From positions 2,727,149 to 2,791,148 of the forward strand of contig NZ_CP101166.1 of the NCBI RefSeq assembly GCF_024298885.1: 64,000 nucleotides of DNA. Direction: 5' to 3'. The translations under genes and the position numbers were made by a program. Below, in pieces: positions 15,115 to 23,784 of the stretch (the stretch's first letter is position 1; each line of letters opens with the position of its first letter). The notes beneath the pieces were generated by a model, which worked only from the letters and a program-made list of their open reading frames with translations, made no database searches and was not told where the DNA came from. Source of the DNA: Haloglomus halophilum (GTDB lineage: Archaea; Halobacteriota; Halobacteria; Halobacteriales; Haloarculaceae).

Positions 15115-15188
15115 GCCGGTGTAGCTCAGACTGGCAGAGCGATTCCTTCGTAAGGAATAGGCCGGGGGTTCAAATCCCTCCACCGGCT
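15115..15188 (+). tRNA. tRNA-Thr, anticodon CGT
   Basis: A full cloverleaf can be drawn over 74 nt. The acceptor stem is GCCGGTG with CACCGGC (7 bp, discriminator T). The D arm is GCTC...GAGC. The anticodon stem is ATTCC/GGAAT with loop TTCGTAA, so the anticodon is CGT and the tRNA reads ACG threonine codons. The variable loop is AGGCC. The T arm is GGGGG/CCCTC around TTCAAAT, with one G-T pair. There is no intron and no encoded CCA (TTC follows). The TATA box at 15082 fits. ACG is a common Thr codon in this GC-rich genome. Confidence 0.93.
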
Positions 15189-15290
15189 TCCTGCTGCGAA
15201 CGAACGTGAGCAGCGAAAGCCGTCGAGGGATTCGAACCAGAGAGTGAAGCGTCGCGGAACGACCGTGGTTCACAATCCTCTCCACCGGCT
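15189..15290. repeat. Decayed copies of the tRNA-Thr 3' end downstream of the gene
   Basis: Two partial matches to the T arm follow the tRNA. An inverted one, GAGGGATTCGAACC at about 15225-15238, is the complement of a generic T-arm sequence. A direct one, GTTCACAATCCTCTCCACCGGCT at about 15268-15290, resembles the tRNA's last 21 bases with two small insertions. CTGCT...AGCAG at about 15191-15213 can form a weak hairpin just after the tRNA. The direct copy may be an old attachment-site scar of an integrated element; no integrase gene is nearby. Confidence 0.45.
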
Positions 15291-15383
15291 CTCGCTTACC
15301 TGCGGCGCGCGAGGAATACGAACAGACCGTCGAGGGCGTTTGCATTGTTCTTCCGGCCGGCGGAATTCGCCGGTGGTGACCTC

Positions 15384-16838
15384 TCAGGCCTCCATTGTCG
15401 ATTCGGTGGCGTCCTCGTCGAGGAAGCCGTGGTCGGCCAGCACGTCGTCGATGACGGCGAAGAAGTCGTGCTCGGGGTCGAGCGTGTTCGCGACGCCGTC
15501 GGTGATCGCCATCACGCGCAACACGAGCACGAGGTCGGGCGGGAGCCTGAACGGCAGCTCGTAGAACGCCTCCTCGAGCTCGTCGACGAGCGACTCGAAC
15601 TCCTGGGCGTCGAACTCGCCGGCGTGCAGGCGGTGGACGAACCGTTCGACGACCTCGCCGAGGGCGTCGTCGCCGGTCTCGGCGGCAGCCGGGTCGAGCG
15701 TCCCCAGTCCGATGAGTGACTCGAGGATGGCGTCGACATCCCCTCGATTGATGGCCACGAAGAAGTCGACGATGCCGGACCGCAGTTCGGGGTCGAGGAC
15801 GCCGGCCATCCCGAAATCGTAGAGGACGATGGTGCCGTCGGGCTGGACCGCGACGTTCCCGGGGTGCGGGTCGGCATGGAAGACACCGTCGACGAGCGTC
15901 ATCTGCAGGTAGAGCTCCCGCAGCGTGTTCGCGAGGCCGGCGCGGTCGATGGCCATCGAATCGAGCGCCTCGTGTTCGGACACCTTCGTCCCGTCGACGT
16001 ACTCCATCGTCAGCACGCGCTCGGTGGTGTGCGAGTCGACGACGGCGGGGATCTTCACGCGCTCGTCGTCCGCGAAGTTCTCGCGGACGCGCTCCATGAT
16101 CGCGGCCTCACGTTCGTAATCCAGTTCCTCCCGGAGCGTGTCGGCGAACTGGTCGACGATGGTCTCGAGGGTGAACGCCCGGCCGTCGTCGAGGAACGCC
16201 GAGGCGACCGGCACGGCGGACTCGACGAGTCGCAGGTCCCGCTGGACGCGCTTCTCGATGTCCGGGCGCCGGACCTTCACCGCGACCGTCTCGCCGTCGA
16301 GTTCGGCACGGTACACCTGCCCGAGGCTCGCGCCCGCCAGCGGCTCCCGCTCGAACTCGTCGAATGCCTCGTCGATGGGGCCGAGCTCCGCCTCGATGAC
16401 GCGCTCGACGCGGCGCCAGGGGGCCGGCGGCACGCGGTCCTGCAGGTCCTCGAGGGCATCGATGTACTCCTCCGGGACGAGGTCGGGTCGGACCGACAGC
16501 GTCTGGCCCAGCTTCACGAACGCCGGGCCGAGGTCGGTGAACGCGTCCCGGAGCTGTTCACCGCGGCGCTCCCGCTGCTCGCTCGATGTCTCCCGTCGCT
16601 GGTCCCGGGCGAGCCCCGTCACGACCGGTGCGGTGGTCAGCGCGACCTCGGTCGCACGCGGCCACTCGGTGAGGAGCAACGGGTCCTCGACGAACATGTC
16701 GATGCTCCGCTTCGAGGCCTCGTACCCCTGTATCGTCGTCTCCATCCCCGTCACGCCGAGGGCGAGTCCCCGCGAGGTGACCGCCAGCCCCGACTCAAAG
16801 GCAGAGAACCCTCCTTTGACCGCGTACTGGAGTGGCAT
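15384..16838 (-). CDS. ABC1/UbiB-family atypical kinase (AarF)
   Basis: A 484-residue protein of the ABC1 (UbiB/COQ8) family, atypical protein-kinase-fold ATPases linked to isoprenoid quinone synthesis or lipid handling at membranes. The family's KxGQ motif is present in FVKLGQTLSVRPDLVPEEYI, followed by EDLQDRVPP. The Ala-rich loop replacing the P-loop is LAGASLGQVY. VAVKVRRP gives the ATP-site lysine, EELDYEREA the family-specific helix, FHADPHPGN the catalytic-loop equivalent and VLYDFGMAG the DFG equivalent. The N-terminus has no strong membrane helix, and unlike the paralogue at 40.5 kb it lacks a C-terminal hydrophobic tail. ATG 16838 gives MPLQYAVKGG; an in-frame ATG 33 nt further up is possible. 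Family firm, substrate unknown. Confidence 0.9.
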   Translation of the reverse strand: MPLQYAVKGGFSAFESGLAVTSRGLALGVTGMETTIQGYEASKRSIDMFVEDPLLLTEWPRATEVALTTAPVVTGLARDQRRETSSEQRERRGEQLRDAFTDLGPAFVKLGQTLSVRPDLVPEEYIDALEDLQDRVPPAPWRRVERVIEAELGPIDEAFDEFEREPLAGASLGQVYRAELDGETVAVKVRRPDIEKRVQRDLRLVESAVPVASAFLDDGRAFTLETIVDQFADTLREELDYEREAAIMERVRENFADDERVKIPAVVDSHTTERVLTMEYVDGTKVSEHEALDSMAIDRAGLANTLRELYLQMTLVDGVFHADPHPGNVAVQPDGTIVLYDFGMAGVLDPELRSGIVDFFVAINRGDVDAILESLIGLGTLDPAAAETGDDALGEVVERFVHRLHAGEFDAQEFESLVDELEEAFYELPFRLPPDLVLVLRVMAITDGVANTLDPEHDFFAVIDDVLADHGFLDEDATESTMEA

Positions 16839-17112
16839 CGCTAGTTCTGGAGGAGTGTACGGTCGCCACACGGCTCAATCTTCGGCAGGTCATCTAAGGG
16901 GGTATGAAGACCTGTCTTGCCACCAGGGCCGCCCGGCCCAACCGTCACGCCGTGCAGGGGACTCGATCCGTCTACGGGGACCTTCCCCCACCAGATGTCT
17001 TCGAGTCCCGCTCTGGACGACCAGGGGGAGCAAGGAGACGACAGCCGAACCGAGGTCCCGCTGAACAGCAGAACCAAATGGGTAGCGTCGGAATATCGGG
17101 TAGACTGTTCAG
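16839..17112. other. Divergent intergenic region, nothing recognised
   Basis: A 274-bp gap between divergent starts of the ABC1 kinase and the TRAM protein. It must hold both promoters: GGAATATCGG at about 17090-17099 is a weak candidate for the TRAM gene. No tRNA, snoRNA box or convincing open frame was found, although its length would allow a small RNA. Confidence 0.3.
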
Positions 17113-17538
17113 ATGGAGATCCCGGACCAACTACGATGTCTGTTCTCGGCGCAGGTGACTGAAGCGGACGGGACGTATCGGCTCGAGATTCCCGAACAGG
17201 AGGTACAGCTCGGCGGGCTGTCGGAGGGTGGGACGTATCGCGTGGCCCTTCTCGACGCCGCCTCCGACACGGAGGATGGGCGAGCGCCCACCGAACCAGC
17301 CCGTGACCACCCCGAAGAACGCGACCACCCCGAACCCCCAGTCGAGGAGGGCGAGACGCTGACCGTCGATATCGAAGATATCGGTGACCAGGGGGACGGA
17401 ATCACCAGGGTCGAACGCGGGTTCGTGGTCATCGTTCCCGACACCGAACAGGGCGAGCGTGTCAGGATCGAGATCACGGATGTCCAGCAGACCGTGGCGT
17501 TTGCCGATGTCATCGAGCGACTGAGCTACTACGAATAG
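17113..17538 (+). CDS. TRAM-domain protein
   Basis: A 141-residue acidic protein. The C-terminal part (about residues 78-135) is a TRAM domain, a small RNA-binding beta barrel found in tRNA-modifying enzymes and, as short stand-alone proteins, in archaea, where some act as RNA chaperones: EGETLTVDIEDIGDQGDGI, then a strand with GFVVIVPDTEQGERVRI and ITDVQQTVAFADVIE. The N-terminus MEIPDQLRCLFSAQVTEAD is also seen in haloarchaeal TRAM proteins. Between them is a charged linker (about 45-78) rich in Pro, Glu, Asp and His, longer than in typical small TRAM proteins. The ATG is fixed by the N-terminal motif. It stands alone and divergent from the ABC1 kinase. Confidence 0.87.
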   Translation: MEIPDQLRCLFSAQVTEADGTYRLEIPEQEVQLGGLSEGGTYRVALLDAASDTEDGRAPTEPARDHPEERDHPEPPVEEGETLTVDIEDIGDQGDGITRVERGFVVIVPDTEQGERVRIEITDVQQTVAFADVIERLSYYE

Positions 17539-17811
17539 GGCGCGAGCGTCGCTGTTCCTGTCATCGCGTGGCGGTCATCGAGTGCCGACCGATCCGTCCT
17601 CACCAGTCAGCACGCTCGGCCGACCGTGGCCCGATGCGAGAAGCCCTAAATAGCCCGAGGGTCACTCGGTAGATGGAATCCTGATCCAGTGCGCTACCAG
17701 GGTGTTACAGCCCGGGCCGCTCTGGCAGGTAGGATGGCGTAACCCAGTCATCCGTCCACCATTCATCTGCGGATATCCGGATCGGCACCGATGGTCGACG
17801 GCTTCCGCGTC
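17539..17811. other. Convergent intergenic region, nothing recognised
   Basis: 273 bp between the stop codons of the TRAM gene and the phosphatase gene. GC-rich, with a short CTAAATAGC patch near 17644. I tried to fold a tRNA from about 17640-17720 and failed for lack of a T arm. Confidence 0.3.
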
Positions 17812-18678
17812 TCATACTTCGACCGTCTCGACCTCCCCGTTCAGTCCTCGAACCACTCCGTACAGCGTCTCCGGTGTCTCTACCAGTACGCCCTCGCCCC
17901 GGGAGCGGGATTCGTTCCGACGGATGATGTTCCCACAGACGACGTTCCCGTCGCGGACCGGTTCGGTCTGCATCGAGTGGCCGACGACCTGCGGCGGGGC
18001 CGACGGATCGAGATGCGTGAAGTCCAGCCAGCAACAGCCGGCACCGGGGCTGCGGGCGCCCGACTCGCCGAGGCCGAACAGCCGGTCGTGCTCCGCCTCG
18101 ACGCGCTCCTGTACCGCCGGCTCGTCGTCGGTCCCCAGCGCCGACCGGAGTTCGCTCGCCGCGGCGCGCAGTTCGTCGTTGAGCGTGGCGGCGTCGAACG
18201 GTTCGTTGCTACCCGCGTGGGAGTACGTGTACGCGTACCCCTCGAACGCGGCGGTCACGTCGCCGTCGCCGATCCGGTCGAGGAACGCGCGCCGGCCGTC
18301 CCGGTCCAGGTCCGTCGAGAACGCGCTCGGCCATCGGACCTGCCCGGGGAGGAGGATGGCCTGCTCGTGGTTGCCGATGTGGTACCGCACCCGCCCGGGT
18401 GGGGCCTCCTCAACGAGCCGCCACACGAGGTCCAGACACGCCTCGTTCTCGGGGCCGCGGTCGATGAGGTCGCCGTTGACGACGAGCACGTGGTCGTTGC
18501 CCGCCCAGTGGAGCCGTCCCTCGTCGTCGGCGATGACGACGGGGTCGAACCGGTCGGTCTCGCCGACGGCGAGCAGGGCACTCCGTGCCTCGTCGAGGTA
18601 GCCGTGGACGTCGCTGATGTGGACGATACGTGGCGTTCCGTCGAACGCGTCGACGCTGTGGATACGCGCTTGTCTCAC
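17812..18678 (-). CDS. PPP-type metallophosphoesterase (serine/threonine phosphatase-like)
   Basis: A 288-residue calcineurin-like enzyme with the PPP phosphatase order of metal-binding motifs. VHISDVHGYLDEA is GDxHG-like (D and H ligands, near residue 20). VVNGDLIDRGPENEACLDLV is the GDxxDRG motif (about 67-73). RYHIGNHEQAIL is GNHE (about 98-101). YTYSHAGSN gives the third-strand His and VVGHSMQTEPV the GH motif. Such enzymes use two metal ions to hydrolyse phosphoproteins or dinucleotide polyphosphates (ApaH-like); which applies is not clear. CCWLDFTHLDPSAPPQVVGHS is family-typical spacing. GTG at 18678 is the best start, giving MRQARIHSVDAF just before the first motif. It is divergent from the AlaX-type gene, 111 bp away. 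Confidence 0.87.
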   Translation of the reverse strand: MRQARIHSVDAFDGTPRIVHISDVHGYLDEARSALLAVGETDRFDPVVIADDEGRLHWAGNDHVLVVNGDLIDRGPENEACLDLVWRLVEEAPPGRVRYHIGNHEQAILLPGQVRWPSAFSTDLDRDGRRAFLDRIGDGDVTAAFEGYAYTYSHAGSNEPFDAATLNDELRAAASELRSALGTDDEPAVQERVEAEHDRLFGLGESGARSPGAGCCWLDFTHLDPSAPPQVVGHSMQTEPVRDGNVVCGNIIRRNESRSRGEGVLVETPETLYGVVRGLNGEVETVEV

Positions 18679-18789
18679 GTTCTGCCTCCGGTCGGGAACG
18701 GTGTCGCCGGCCTGAACAGTCCTCCGCTGCCCCGGCGACGCCGCCCGGGCATCGCCAGCGGTTAGCCGGTCGGCCGCGTGGGCCCGGAC

Positions 18790-20022
18790 ATGGCAGCCAA
18801 CTCGCTCGCGCCCGATGCCCCGGATGTCACGTCGTTCGACGCATCGGTCACAGCGTACGACGAGTCCGAGCGGCCCACGGTCGTCCTCTCGGAGACGTAC
18901 TTCTACCCGGAGGGTGGCGGTCAGCCGGCCGACCGTGGCACCATCGCGGACGTGGCCGTGACCGACGTGCAGTCCGTCGACGGGCGGGTGGTCCACCGGC
19001 TGGCCGAACCACTCCCCGCCGGCGAGGGCGACTCCGTCGCCTGTACCGTCGATTCCGCGTTCCGCACCTACTGCCGGCGGGCGCACACGGCGAGCCACGT
19101 GCTGTACGGTGCGGGACGGCGGCTGTTCGAGGACCTCGGCTACGGCGGGTTCGGCATCACCGCCCCCGACGTGGACGGGGAGACGGTCAGTGGCGGCAAG
19201 GTCCGCGTCGACCTCCGGACGCCGACCGACATCGACGACGACGCTCTCGTCGAACTGGAGCGCCTGACGAACCGTGCCGTCTGGGACTCCCGCGGCGTCT
19301 CGTGGGAGCGCGTCCCTGCCGACGAGGCGCTCGACCGCGAGGACGTGGCGTTCAACACGAAGACCGAGGAGGGCATCACGGGCGACACCGTGCGCCTCGT
19401 CGAGGTCGACGGCTGGGACATCGCCGCGTGCGGCGGAACCCACGTGGCCAACACCCGCGATATCGGTCCGGTGACGGTGCTGGAACGATCGAACCCTGGC
19501 GAGGGACTCACCCGCGTCGAGTTCGCCGTCGGCCCGCGGGCTATCGACCGCCGGGCCGGCGACCATCGGGCGGCGCTGGCCGCGGCACGGTCGCTCGGCA
19601 GCGCCGTCTCGGACCTCCCCGAGGCCGTGACCCGGCTGCAGGACGGGCGGGCCGACCTCGAATCCGAGCTGTCGGCCCTGCGCGAGCGGTACGTCGACGC
19701 GCGGGTGGCCGCGCTCCGCGAGGACGTGGTCGAACGCGACGGCCGGCGCTGGCTGGTCGGCACCATCGAGGGTGTCGACGCGAACGCGCTGGCCGACCGG
19801 GCAGGTGCACTGGCCGGCGACGCCGCGGCCGTCGTCGCGCTCGTCACCGACGACGCCTCGCTCGCGGTCGCCACGGACGGCGCCGTGGACGCGGGCGAGG
19901 TGGTCGACGACGTGACCGACCGGTTCGGCGGCGGTGGCGGCGGCTCGCCGACGGTCGCGCAGGCCGGCGGACTGGACGCCGCCCCCGACGCCGTGGTCGC
20001 GTTCCTCCGCGGCGCGACGTGA
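18790..20022 (+). CDS. Alanyl-tRNA editing protein (AlaX-L type with DHHA1-like tail)
   Basis: A 410-residue trans-editing protein that hydrolyses Ser- or Gly-mischarged tRNA-Ala. It corresponds to the editing and C-Ala parts of AlaRS without the catalytic core. The N-terminal segment ETYFYPEGGGQPADRGTI (about residues 32-49) is the AlaX/AlaRS barrel. The zinc ligands are HTASH (HxxxH, about 98-102) and CGGTH (CxxxH, about 214-218). RSNPGEGLTRVEFAVG precedes a helical stretch (about 255-310), and the end has a DHHA1-like domain with the loop DRFGGGGGGSPTVAQAGG. ATG 18790 is preferred over GTG 18778, because a GGTTAGCC TATA-like element lies 27 nt before the ATG. Both zinc motifs are intact, so it should be active. 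Confidence 0.92.
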   Translation: MAANSLAPDAPDVTSFDASVTAYDESERPTVVLSETYFYPEGGGQPADRGTIADVAVTDVQSVDGRVVHRLAEPLPAGEGDSVACTVDSAFRTYCRRAHTASHVLYGAGRRLFEDLGYGGFGITAPDVDGETVSGGKVRVDLRTPTDIDDDALVELERLTNRAVWDSRGVSWERVPADEALDREDVAFNTKTEEGITGDTVRLVEVDGWDIAACGGTHVANTRDIGPVTVLERSNPGEGLTRVEFAVGPRAIDRRAGDHRAALAAARSLGSAVSDLPEAVTRLQDGRADLESELSALRERYVDARVAALREDVVERDGRRWLVGTIEGVDANALADRAGALAGDAAAVVALVTDDASLAVATDGAVDAGEVVDDVTDRFGGGGGGSPTVAQAGGLDAAPDAVVAFLRGAT

Positions 20023-20156
20023 GGCCGGAGCAGCCGCGAGTCCGGGGCGGTTCCCGTCGCCCTGCCCGGCCTCGCCTGGCCACCTTCCGTGCGACGACGG
20101 CACGTGACGGAACCCGGAGTAGACACCTTCTTCAATCAGGACGAGAACCCTCAGAT

Positions 20157-20306
20157 ATGAGCGCCACGGTAGCCTACGCACTCATCGGCATCACCGTTCT
20201 GGCCATCTTCGCGGTCGGGGCGGCCGGCTGGTGGATGACCGAGAAGACGCTCGGGGAGGACGAGGAGGACGACCACGAGCCGCCGACGGGCGGCAGCGCG
20301 GTCTGA
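20157..20306 (+). CDS. Small single-pass membrane protein
   Basis: A 49-residue protein: MSATVAYALIGITVLAIFAV begins a single membrane helix (about residues 5-27) that ends in WWMTEKTLG, followed by a very acidic tail (EDEEDDHEPP). This shape, a helix plus charged tail of about 50 residues, is common among unannotated haloarchaeal small proteins and is typically conserved. It is flanked by AlaX and an MFS carrier on the same strand. Support is the strong contrast between a clean hydrophobic helix and an acidic tail in the right frame with an ATG; no function can be assigned. Confidence 0.65.
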   Translation: MSATVAYALIGITVLAIFAVGAAGWWMTEKTLGEDEEDDHEPPTGGSAV

Positions 20307-20390
20307 GCCCCCGATAGCCCTGGCCTGCACCGTCGCCACCCTCGGTGGCGGACCGGGCCGCACAAGTGGCCCCTGTTCCTCGCTCCGGTA

Positions 20391-21644
20391 GTGACTGCTG
20401 CAGACGAGCGGGCCGGCTACGGCAGGCGGATGCTGGCCGTCCTCCTGCTCGGGTGGGCCGTCCTGCAGGGTGGCCGGTTCATCCTGAGCCCGCTGCTGCC
20501 GGCTATCATCGACGACCTCTCGCTGACCGCCGCCACTGCCGGCCTCGCCCTGACGGCGTTCCAGGCAGTGTACGCCGTCACCCAGTACCCGAGCGGGCGG
20601 CTCTCCGACGAGTGGTCGCGCGCGACGCTCATCCTTCCCGGCCTCGGCGTCCTCGCGGTGGCCTTCCTCGCCATCGGCGCGGCGCCGAACTACCTCGCGT
20701 TCGTCGCCGGAGCGGTGCTGCTGGGGGTCGGGAAGGGTATCTACGTCACCCCATCGCGCGCGCTGCTGTCGGACCTGTTCGTCGAGCGGCGCGGTCGTGC
20801 GCTCGGCATCTACACCGCCGGGACCGACCTCGGCGGACTGGTCGCGGCCGGCGTCGCGGCGCTCGTCCTGGCGACGACGCTCCCGGTCGTGGGGCTCCCG
20901 GCCGACCTCCACGCCGCGCTGGAGGCGGCCGACTGGCGGTCCCCCTTCCTCCCCATCGCGGGCCTGCTGGCGCTCGCCACGCTACTGTACGTGTGGTTGA
21001 ACCGCGAACCGTACCGGACGGGACCGGCGTCGCTGGAACTGCGCGCGACCGTCCGGCGGCTGGCGACCACCCGCGAACAGCGCGAGGTGCTGGCCGCGTA
21101 CGCGCTGTTCTACTTCATGGTCGGCGGCTGGATCAACTTCCTGCCGACCTACCTCAACGCCGCGAAGGGGGTCCCCGAGGCGCTCGCGTCGGCGGGGTTC
21201 GCACTCGTCTTCCTCACGGGAATCGGGACGAAGCCGGTGGCCGGGTGGCTCTCCGACCGGTTCCCGCGCCGTGCCGTCTCCGTCACGGGGCTGCTGCTGG
21301 CGACCGCGGCACTGGCGGGCGTGGTCCTCGCCTCGTCGGTCGCGGCGCTCGCGGCCTGCGTGGTCGCGCTGGCGCTGGGCTACAAGACCCAGTTCCCCAT
21401 CGTCGACGCCATCCTGCTGGAGGCAGCGCCCGACGAGAACATGGGCGGGGACCTCGGGGCGGCCCGGGCACTGTTCCTCGGTGTCGGGAGCCTCGGACCG
21501 GCGTACGTCGGCATCGCCGCCTCCCTGGCGGGCTACGAGGTCGCGTTCGCTGGACTCGCGGCCTGCCTCCTCGTCGCCGCCGGTATCATCGGCCGCCAGC
21601 ACCGGCGCCGCCGGGCGGCGACGCCCGCCCCCGCCGGCGACTGA
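20391..21644 (+). CDS. Major facilitator superfamily transporter
   Basis: A 417-residue secondary transporter with about 12 membrane helices. The MFS signature between helices 2 and 3 reads YPSGRLSDEWSRATLI (GxxxDxxGR/K-like, about residues 66-80), and a related loop in the second half is AGWLSDRFPRRAV (about 283-295). VGKGIYVTPSRALLSDLF and FYFMVGGWINFLPTYLN are conserved-looking helices. The substrate is not predictable; general MFS relatives in haloarchaea export or import small organic compounds. The GTG start gives a short cytosolic N-terminus before helix 1. The C-terminus is a basic tail (RQHRRRRAAT). It lies 84 bp downstream of the small membrane protein and 167 bp before the PGF-CTERM gene. 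Confidence 0.87.
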   Translation: MTAADERAGYGRRMLAVLLLGWAVLQGGRFILSPLLPAIIDDLSLTAATAGLALTAFQAVYAVTQYPSGRLSDEWSRATLILPGLGVLAVAFLAIGAAPNYLAFVAGAVLLGVGKGIYVTPSRALLSDLFVERRGRALGIYTAGTDLGGLVAAGVAALVLATTLPVVGLPADLHAALEAADWRSPFLPIAGLLALATLLYVWLNREPYRTGPASLELRATVRRLATTREQREVLAAYALFYFMVGGWINFLPTYLNAAKGVPEALASAGFALVFLTGIGTKPVAGWLSDRFPRRAVSVTGLLLATAALAGVVLASSVAALAACVVALALGYKTQFPIVDAILLEAAPDENMGGDLGAARALFLGVGSLGPAYVGIAASLAGYEVAFAGLAACLLVAAGIIGRQHRRRRAATPAPAGD

Positions 21645-21811
21645 ACGACCATCGGATGGCACGAGATGGTTCTGAATGGTTGGGTGTAATTAAGCCGCCG
21701 TCTATGTTCTGCAACGGTCTCATGGTGCTGTAGGCAGAGTGTAGAGTGAACGCCTGGGAGTCGCTCGGTGGGGACACGGGTGGACTCCCGGTGGACGATA
21801 CGACAGCCAAC

Positions 21812-22939
21812 ATGAAACTGACACGCACATCCGCCGTCCTCGTGACGGCACTGGTGGTGGCCCTTGCAGCCGTGGCCCTCCCTGCGGCCGGTAGTCTCGC
21901 TACGCCGGGCAACCCGCCCGAGCCGGATACGAAGAACCGCGAGCCCTCCGCCGGGGCAGACTTCCAGGTCCAGCCCGACGACCACACTCCCGACACCACG
22001 ACGGCCTACACGATGCTCTCGCGCGGGAAGGGCCCCTGGGATGGGAGCGAGGGGCTCCAGCAGATAGACTACTACAAGATCACGACCCAGGAGACGCAGT
22101 TCAAGGACTGCGCCCCGAGCGACGCGCAGGCGTTCGGCATCGACCGTGACAACGATGCGTCGGGGACGAAGACCGACACCGGGCTCCTCCGGCACATGGA
22201 GCAGTACTCGGTCAGCGGTCGCATCATCGCGGTGGACATCTACGACGATGGTGACCTCGGCGGGTCCCCGACCTACCTCAACGACACCGACGAGACGGTG
22301 GCGAAGCTCGCCAACTGCGTCGTCACGCCCTCCGAGCCCGGCTGGTACCAGTTCAAGGGCTACGTGAACGGCACCAACTACCAGGGCAACTTCCAGGAGG
22401 TCCTGCTGTACTCGAAGTACTTCTACGTCTGTGACTGCTCCTCCGAGGCGGAAGCAGAGGAGCAGCTCGGTCCGAAGCCGTACAGCGAGGACGACTCGAC
22501 CGACGGCGGCTCGTCGGGTGGGACCTCCGAGACGACCGCGACACCCACCGCCACGCCGACCCCGGAGGGTGGCGGCTCGTCAGGTGGGACCTCCGAGACG
22601 ACCGCGACGGCGACAGCGACGGCCACGGCAACGGCCACGCCGACCGCGACGGCCACGCCGACCGCGACGCCCGAACAGAGCGGCGGAGGGTCGTCGGGCG
22701 GCTCGTCCGAGCAGACCGCGACGGCCACCGCAGCTGGCGGTGGTGCGAACACTGCGACGGCCACGGCCGCACAGAGCGGCGGGGGTGGCGGTGCCTCCGG
22801 GCAGCAGGCCGGCGGTGGTGCCCGGAGTGGAAGCCAGGAGCGCGTGACACCGACGGCCGGGAGCGGACCCGGGTTCGGCGCGGTCGCGGCGCTGGGCGGG
22901 CTGCTCGCACTCGGTCTGTTCGCACGTCGGCGGGACTGA
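21812..22939 (+). CDS. Secreted PGF-CTERM surface protein, archaeosortase substrate
   Basis: A 375-residue exported protein. MKLTRTSAVLVTALVVALAA is a Sec-type signal, and the start at 21812 is chosen for it. The globular part (about residues 40-215) has four Cys residues (in DCAPSD, NCVVTP and CDCSS) that could pair, and N-x-S/T sites such as NDT and NGT. Residues about 230-340 are a Ser/Gly/Thr/Ala low-complexity stalk, with GGSSGGTSETTAT occurring twice and a long Thr-Ala run, probably O-glycosylated. The end is a textbook PGF-CTERM tail: GPGF, a hydrophobic helix AVAALGGLLALGLF and ARRRD. It should therefore be cut and lipid-anchored by the archaeosortase at 10.0-11.1 kb. The globular domain is not recognised. 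Confidence 0.88.
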   Translation: MKLTRTSAVLVTALVVALAAVALPAAGSLATPGNPPEPDTKNREPSAGADFQVQPDDHTPDTTTAYTMLSRGKGPWDGSEGLQQIDYYKITTQETQFKDCAPSDAQAFGIDRDNDASGTKTDTGLLRHMEQYSVSGRIIAVDIYDDGDLGGSPTYLNDTDETVAKLANCVVTPSEPGWYQFKGYVNGTNYQGNFQEVLLYSKYFYVCDCSSEAEAEEQLGPKPYSEDDSTDGGSSGGTSETTATPTATPTPEGGGSSGGTSETTATATATATATATPTATATPTATPEQSGGGSSGGSSEQTATATAAGGGANTATATAAQSGGGGGASGQQAGGGARSGSQERVTPTAGSGPGFGAVAALGGLLALGLFARRRD

Positions 22940-22940
22940 G

Positions 22941-23618
22941 TCACTCCCCGCCGCGCTGGTGGTACTCCTCGAGGATCGATGACAGCATCGTCGACTCGGC
23001 CTTCCGCAGGTGTTCGTCGACGGTGGAGGGTGCGAGCCCGAGTTCGTCGGCCAGCTCCGTCTGCGTGATGCCCCGTGGGATACGGTAGTAGCCACGGTCG
23101 ACGGCGGTCTCGAAGATCTCGCGCTGGCGGTCGGTCAGGAGCGAGCGGGCGTCCTTGCGGCCGGGCGTGTACCGCCCGACCTCCTCGACGGTCACGCGCA
23201 CGTCGTCGGGAACGGCGGTGAGCGCGTTCCGGAGGGTGGCGTGCTGGCCGACGATGCGGACCCTGAGGCTGCCGTCGCCGCGGAACCGGATGGGCGTCTC
23301 GACGATGAGCGCGTGGTCGTACGGCAGGCCCAGCAGCGTCCCGTCGGGGTCGCTCGGGGCGAGGTGGATGTAGCAGTAGAACCGGCCCTCCTCGTCGGGG
23401 TCGGTCACGTCGTAGTCCAGCAGCCCCTCGCCCCGGATGGCCGCGACCGCGGCCTCGGGGTCCCCTTTCAGCCGGTAGAGGAGCGCGCCCGTGCCGTCGC
23501 TGTACGCGTCGACGTGGTGGAGGAGTTCGCGCGTGACCCCCGGCGCCGAGGCCAGCCGACCGTCTACCGGATGGATACCCTGCTCGCCCGGAGTCAGTAC
23601 GAGGTCGAAGTAGCGCAT
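22941..23618 (-). CDS. Bat-type helix-turn-helix (HTH_10) transcription regulator
   Basis: A 225-residue protein. The C-terminal region carries the bacterio-opsin-activator HTH: LLTDRQREIFETAVDRGYY (about residues 160-178), PRGITQTELADELGLAPSTV (helix-turn-helix) and DEHLRKAES. The N-terminal 150 residues form a ligand-sensing-like domain seen in haloarchaeal HTH_10 proteins, with no PAS or GAF signature by eye. Family members activate or repress single genes or small regulons; the target is unknown. It converges with the PGF-CTERM gene, the stop codons being 1 bp apart, and is divergent from the cupin gene, which might be its target. The ATG at 23618 gives the usual MRYFDLVLTP-type start. 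Confidence 0.88.
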   Translation of the reverse strand: MRYFDLVLTPGEQGIHPVDGRLASAPGVTRELLHHVDAYSDGTGALLYRLKGDPEAAVAAIRGEGLLDYDVTDPDEEGRFYCYIHLAPSDPDGTLLGLPYDHALIVETPIRFRGDGSLRVRIVGQHATLRNALTAVPDDVRVTVEEVGRYTPGRKDARSLLTDRQREIFETAVDRGYYRIPRGITQTELADELGLAPSTVDEHLRKAESTMLSSILEEYHQRGGE

Positions 23619-23755
23619 CTCACCACCAGTGGCCGACGGGTTCTCGGGGTCGGTACACCGTGTGGACTCGCGCGGGGTGGTTAACGGTTCCGACGCCGGG
23701 AGCGCTCCCCGGCGGTGGTGGTGCGTGGCCGTTCGCCCTCGTTCGACCCCGCCCG

Positions 23756-23761
23756 TTTATA
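23756..23761 (+). promoter_or_regulatory. TATA box of the cupin gene
   Basis: TTTATA lies 24-29 nt before the ATG at 23785, fitting a leaderless message. Confidence 0.6.
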
Positions 23762-23784
23762 CGGCGTCCACTCCCTGCCCGGGT

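Noticed and set aside
16839..17112. SRP RNA or RNase P RNA in the divergent gap
   Set aside because: The conserved SRP loop and the RNase P core motifs were looked for by eye and not found.
17640..17720. Intron-containing tRNA
   Set aside because: Part of the region looks stem-like, but there is no T arm (GGTTC...) nor acceptor pairing.
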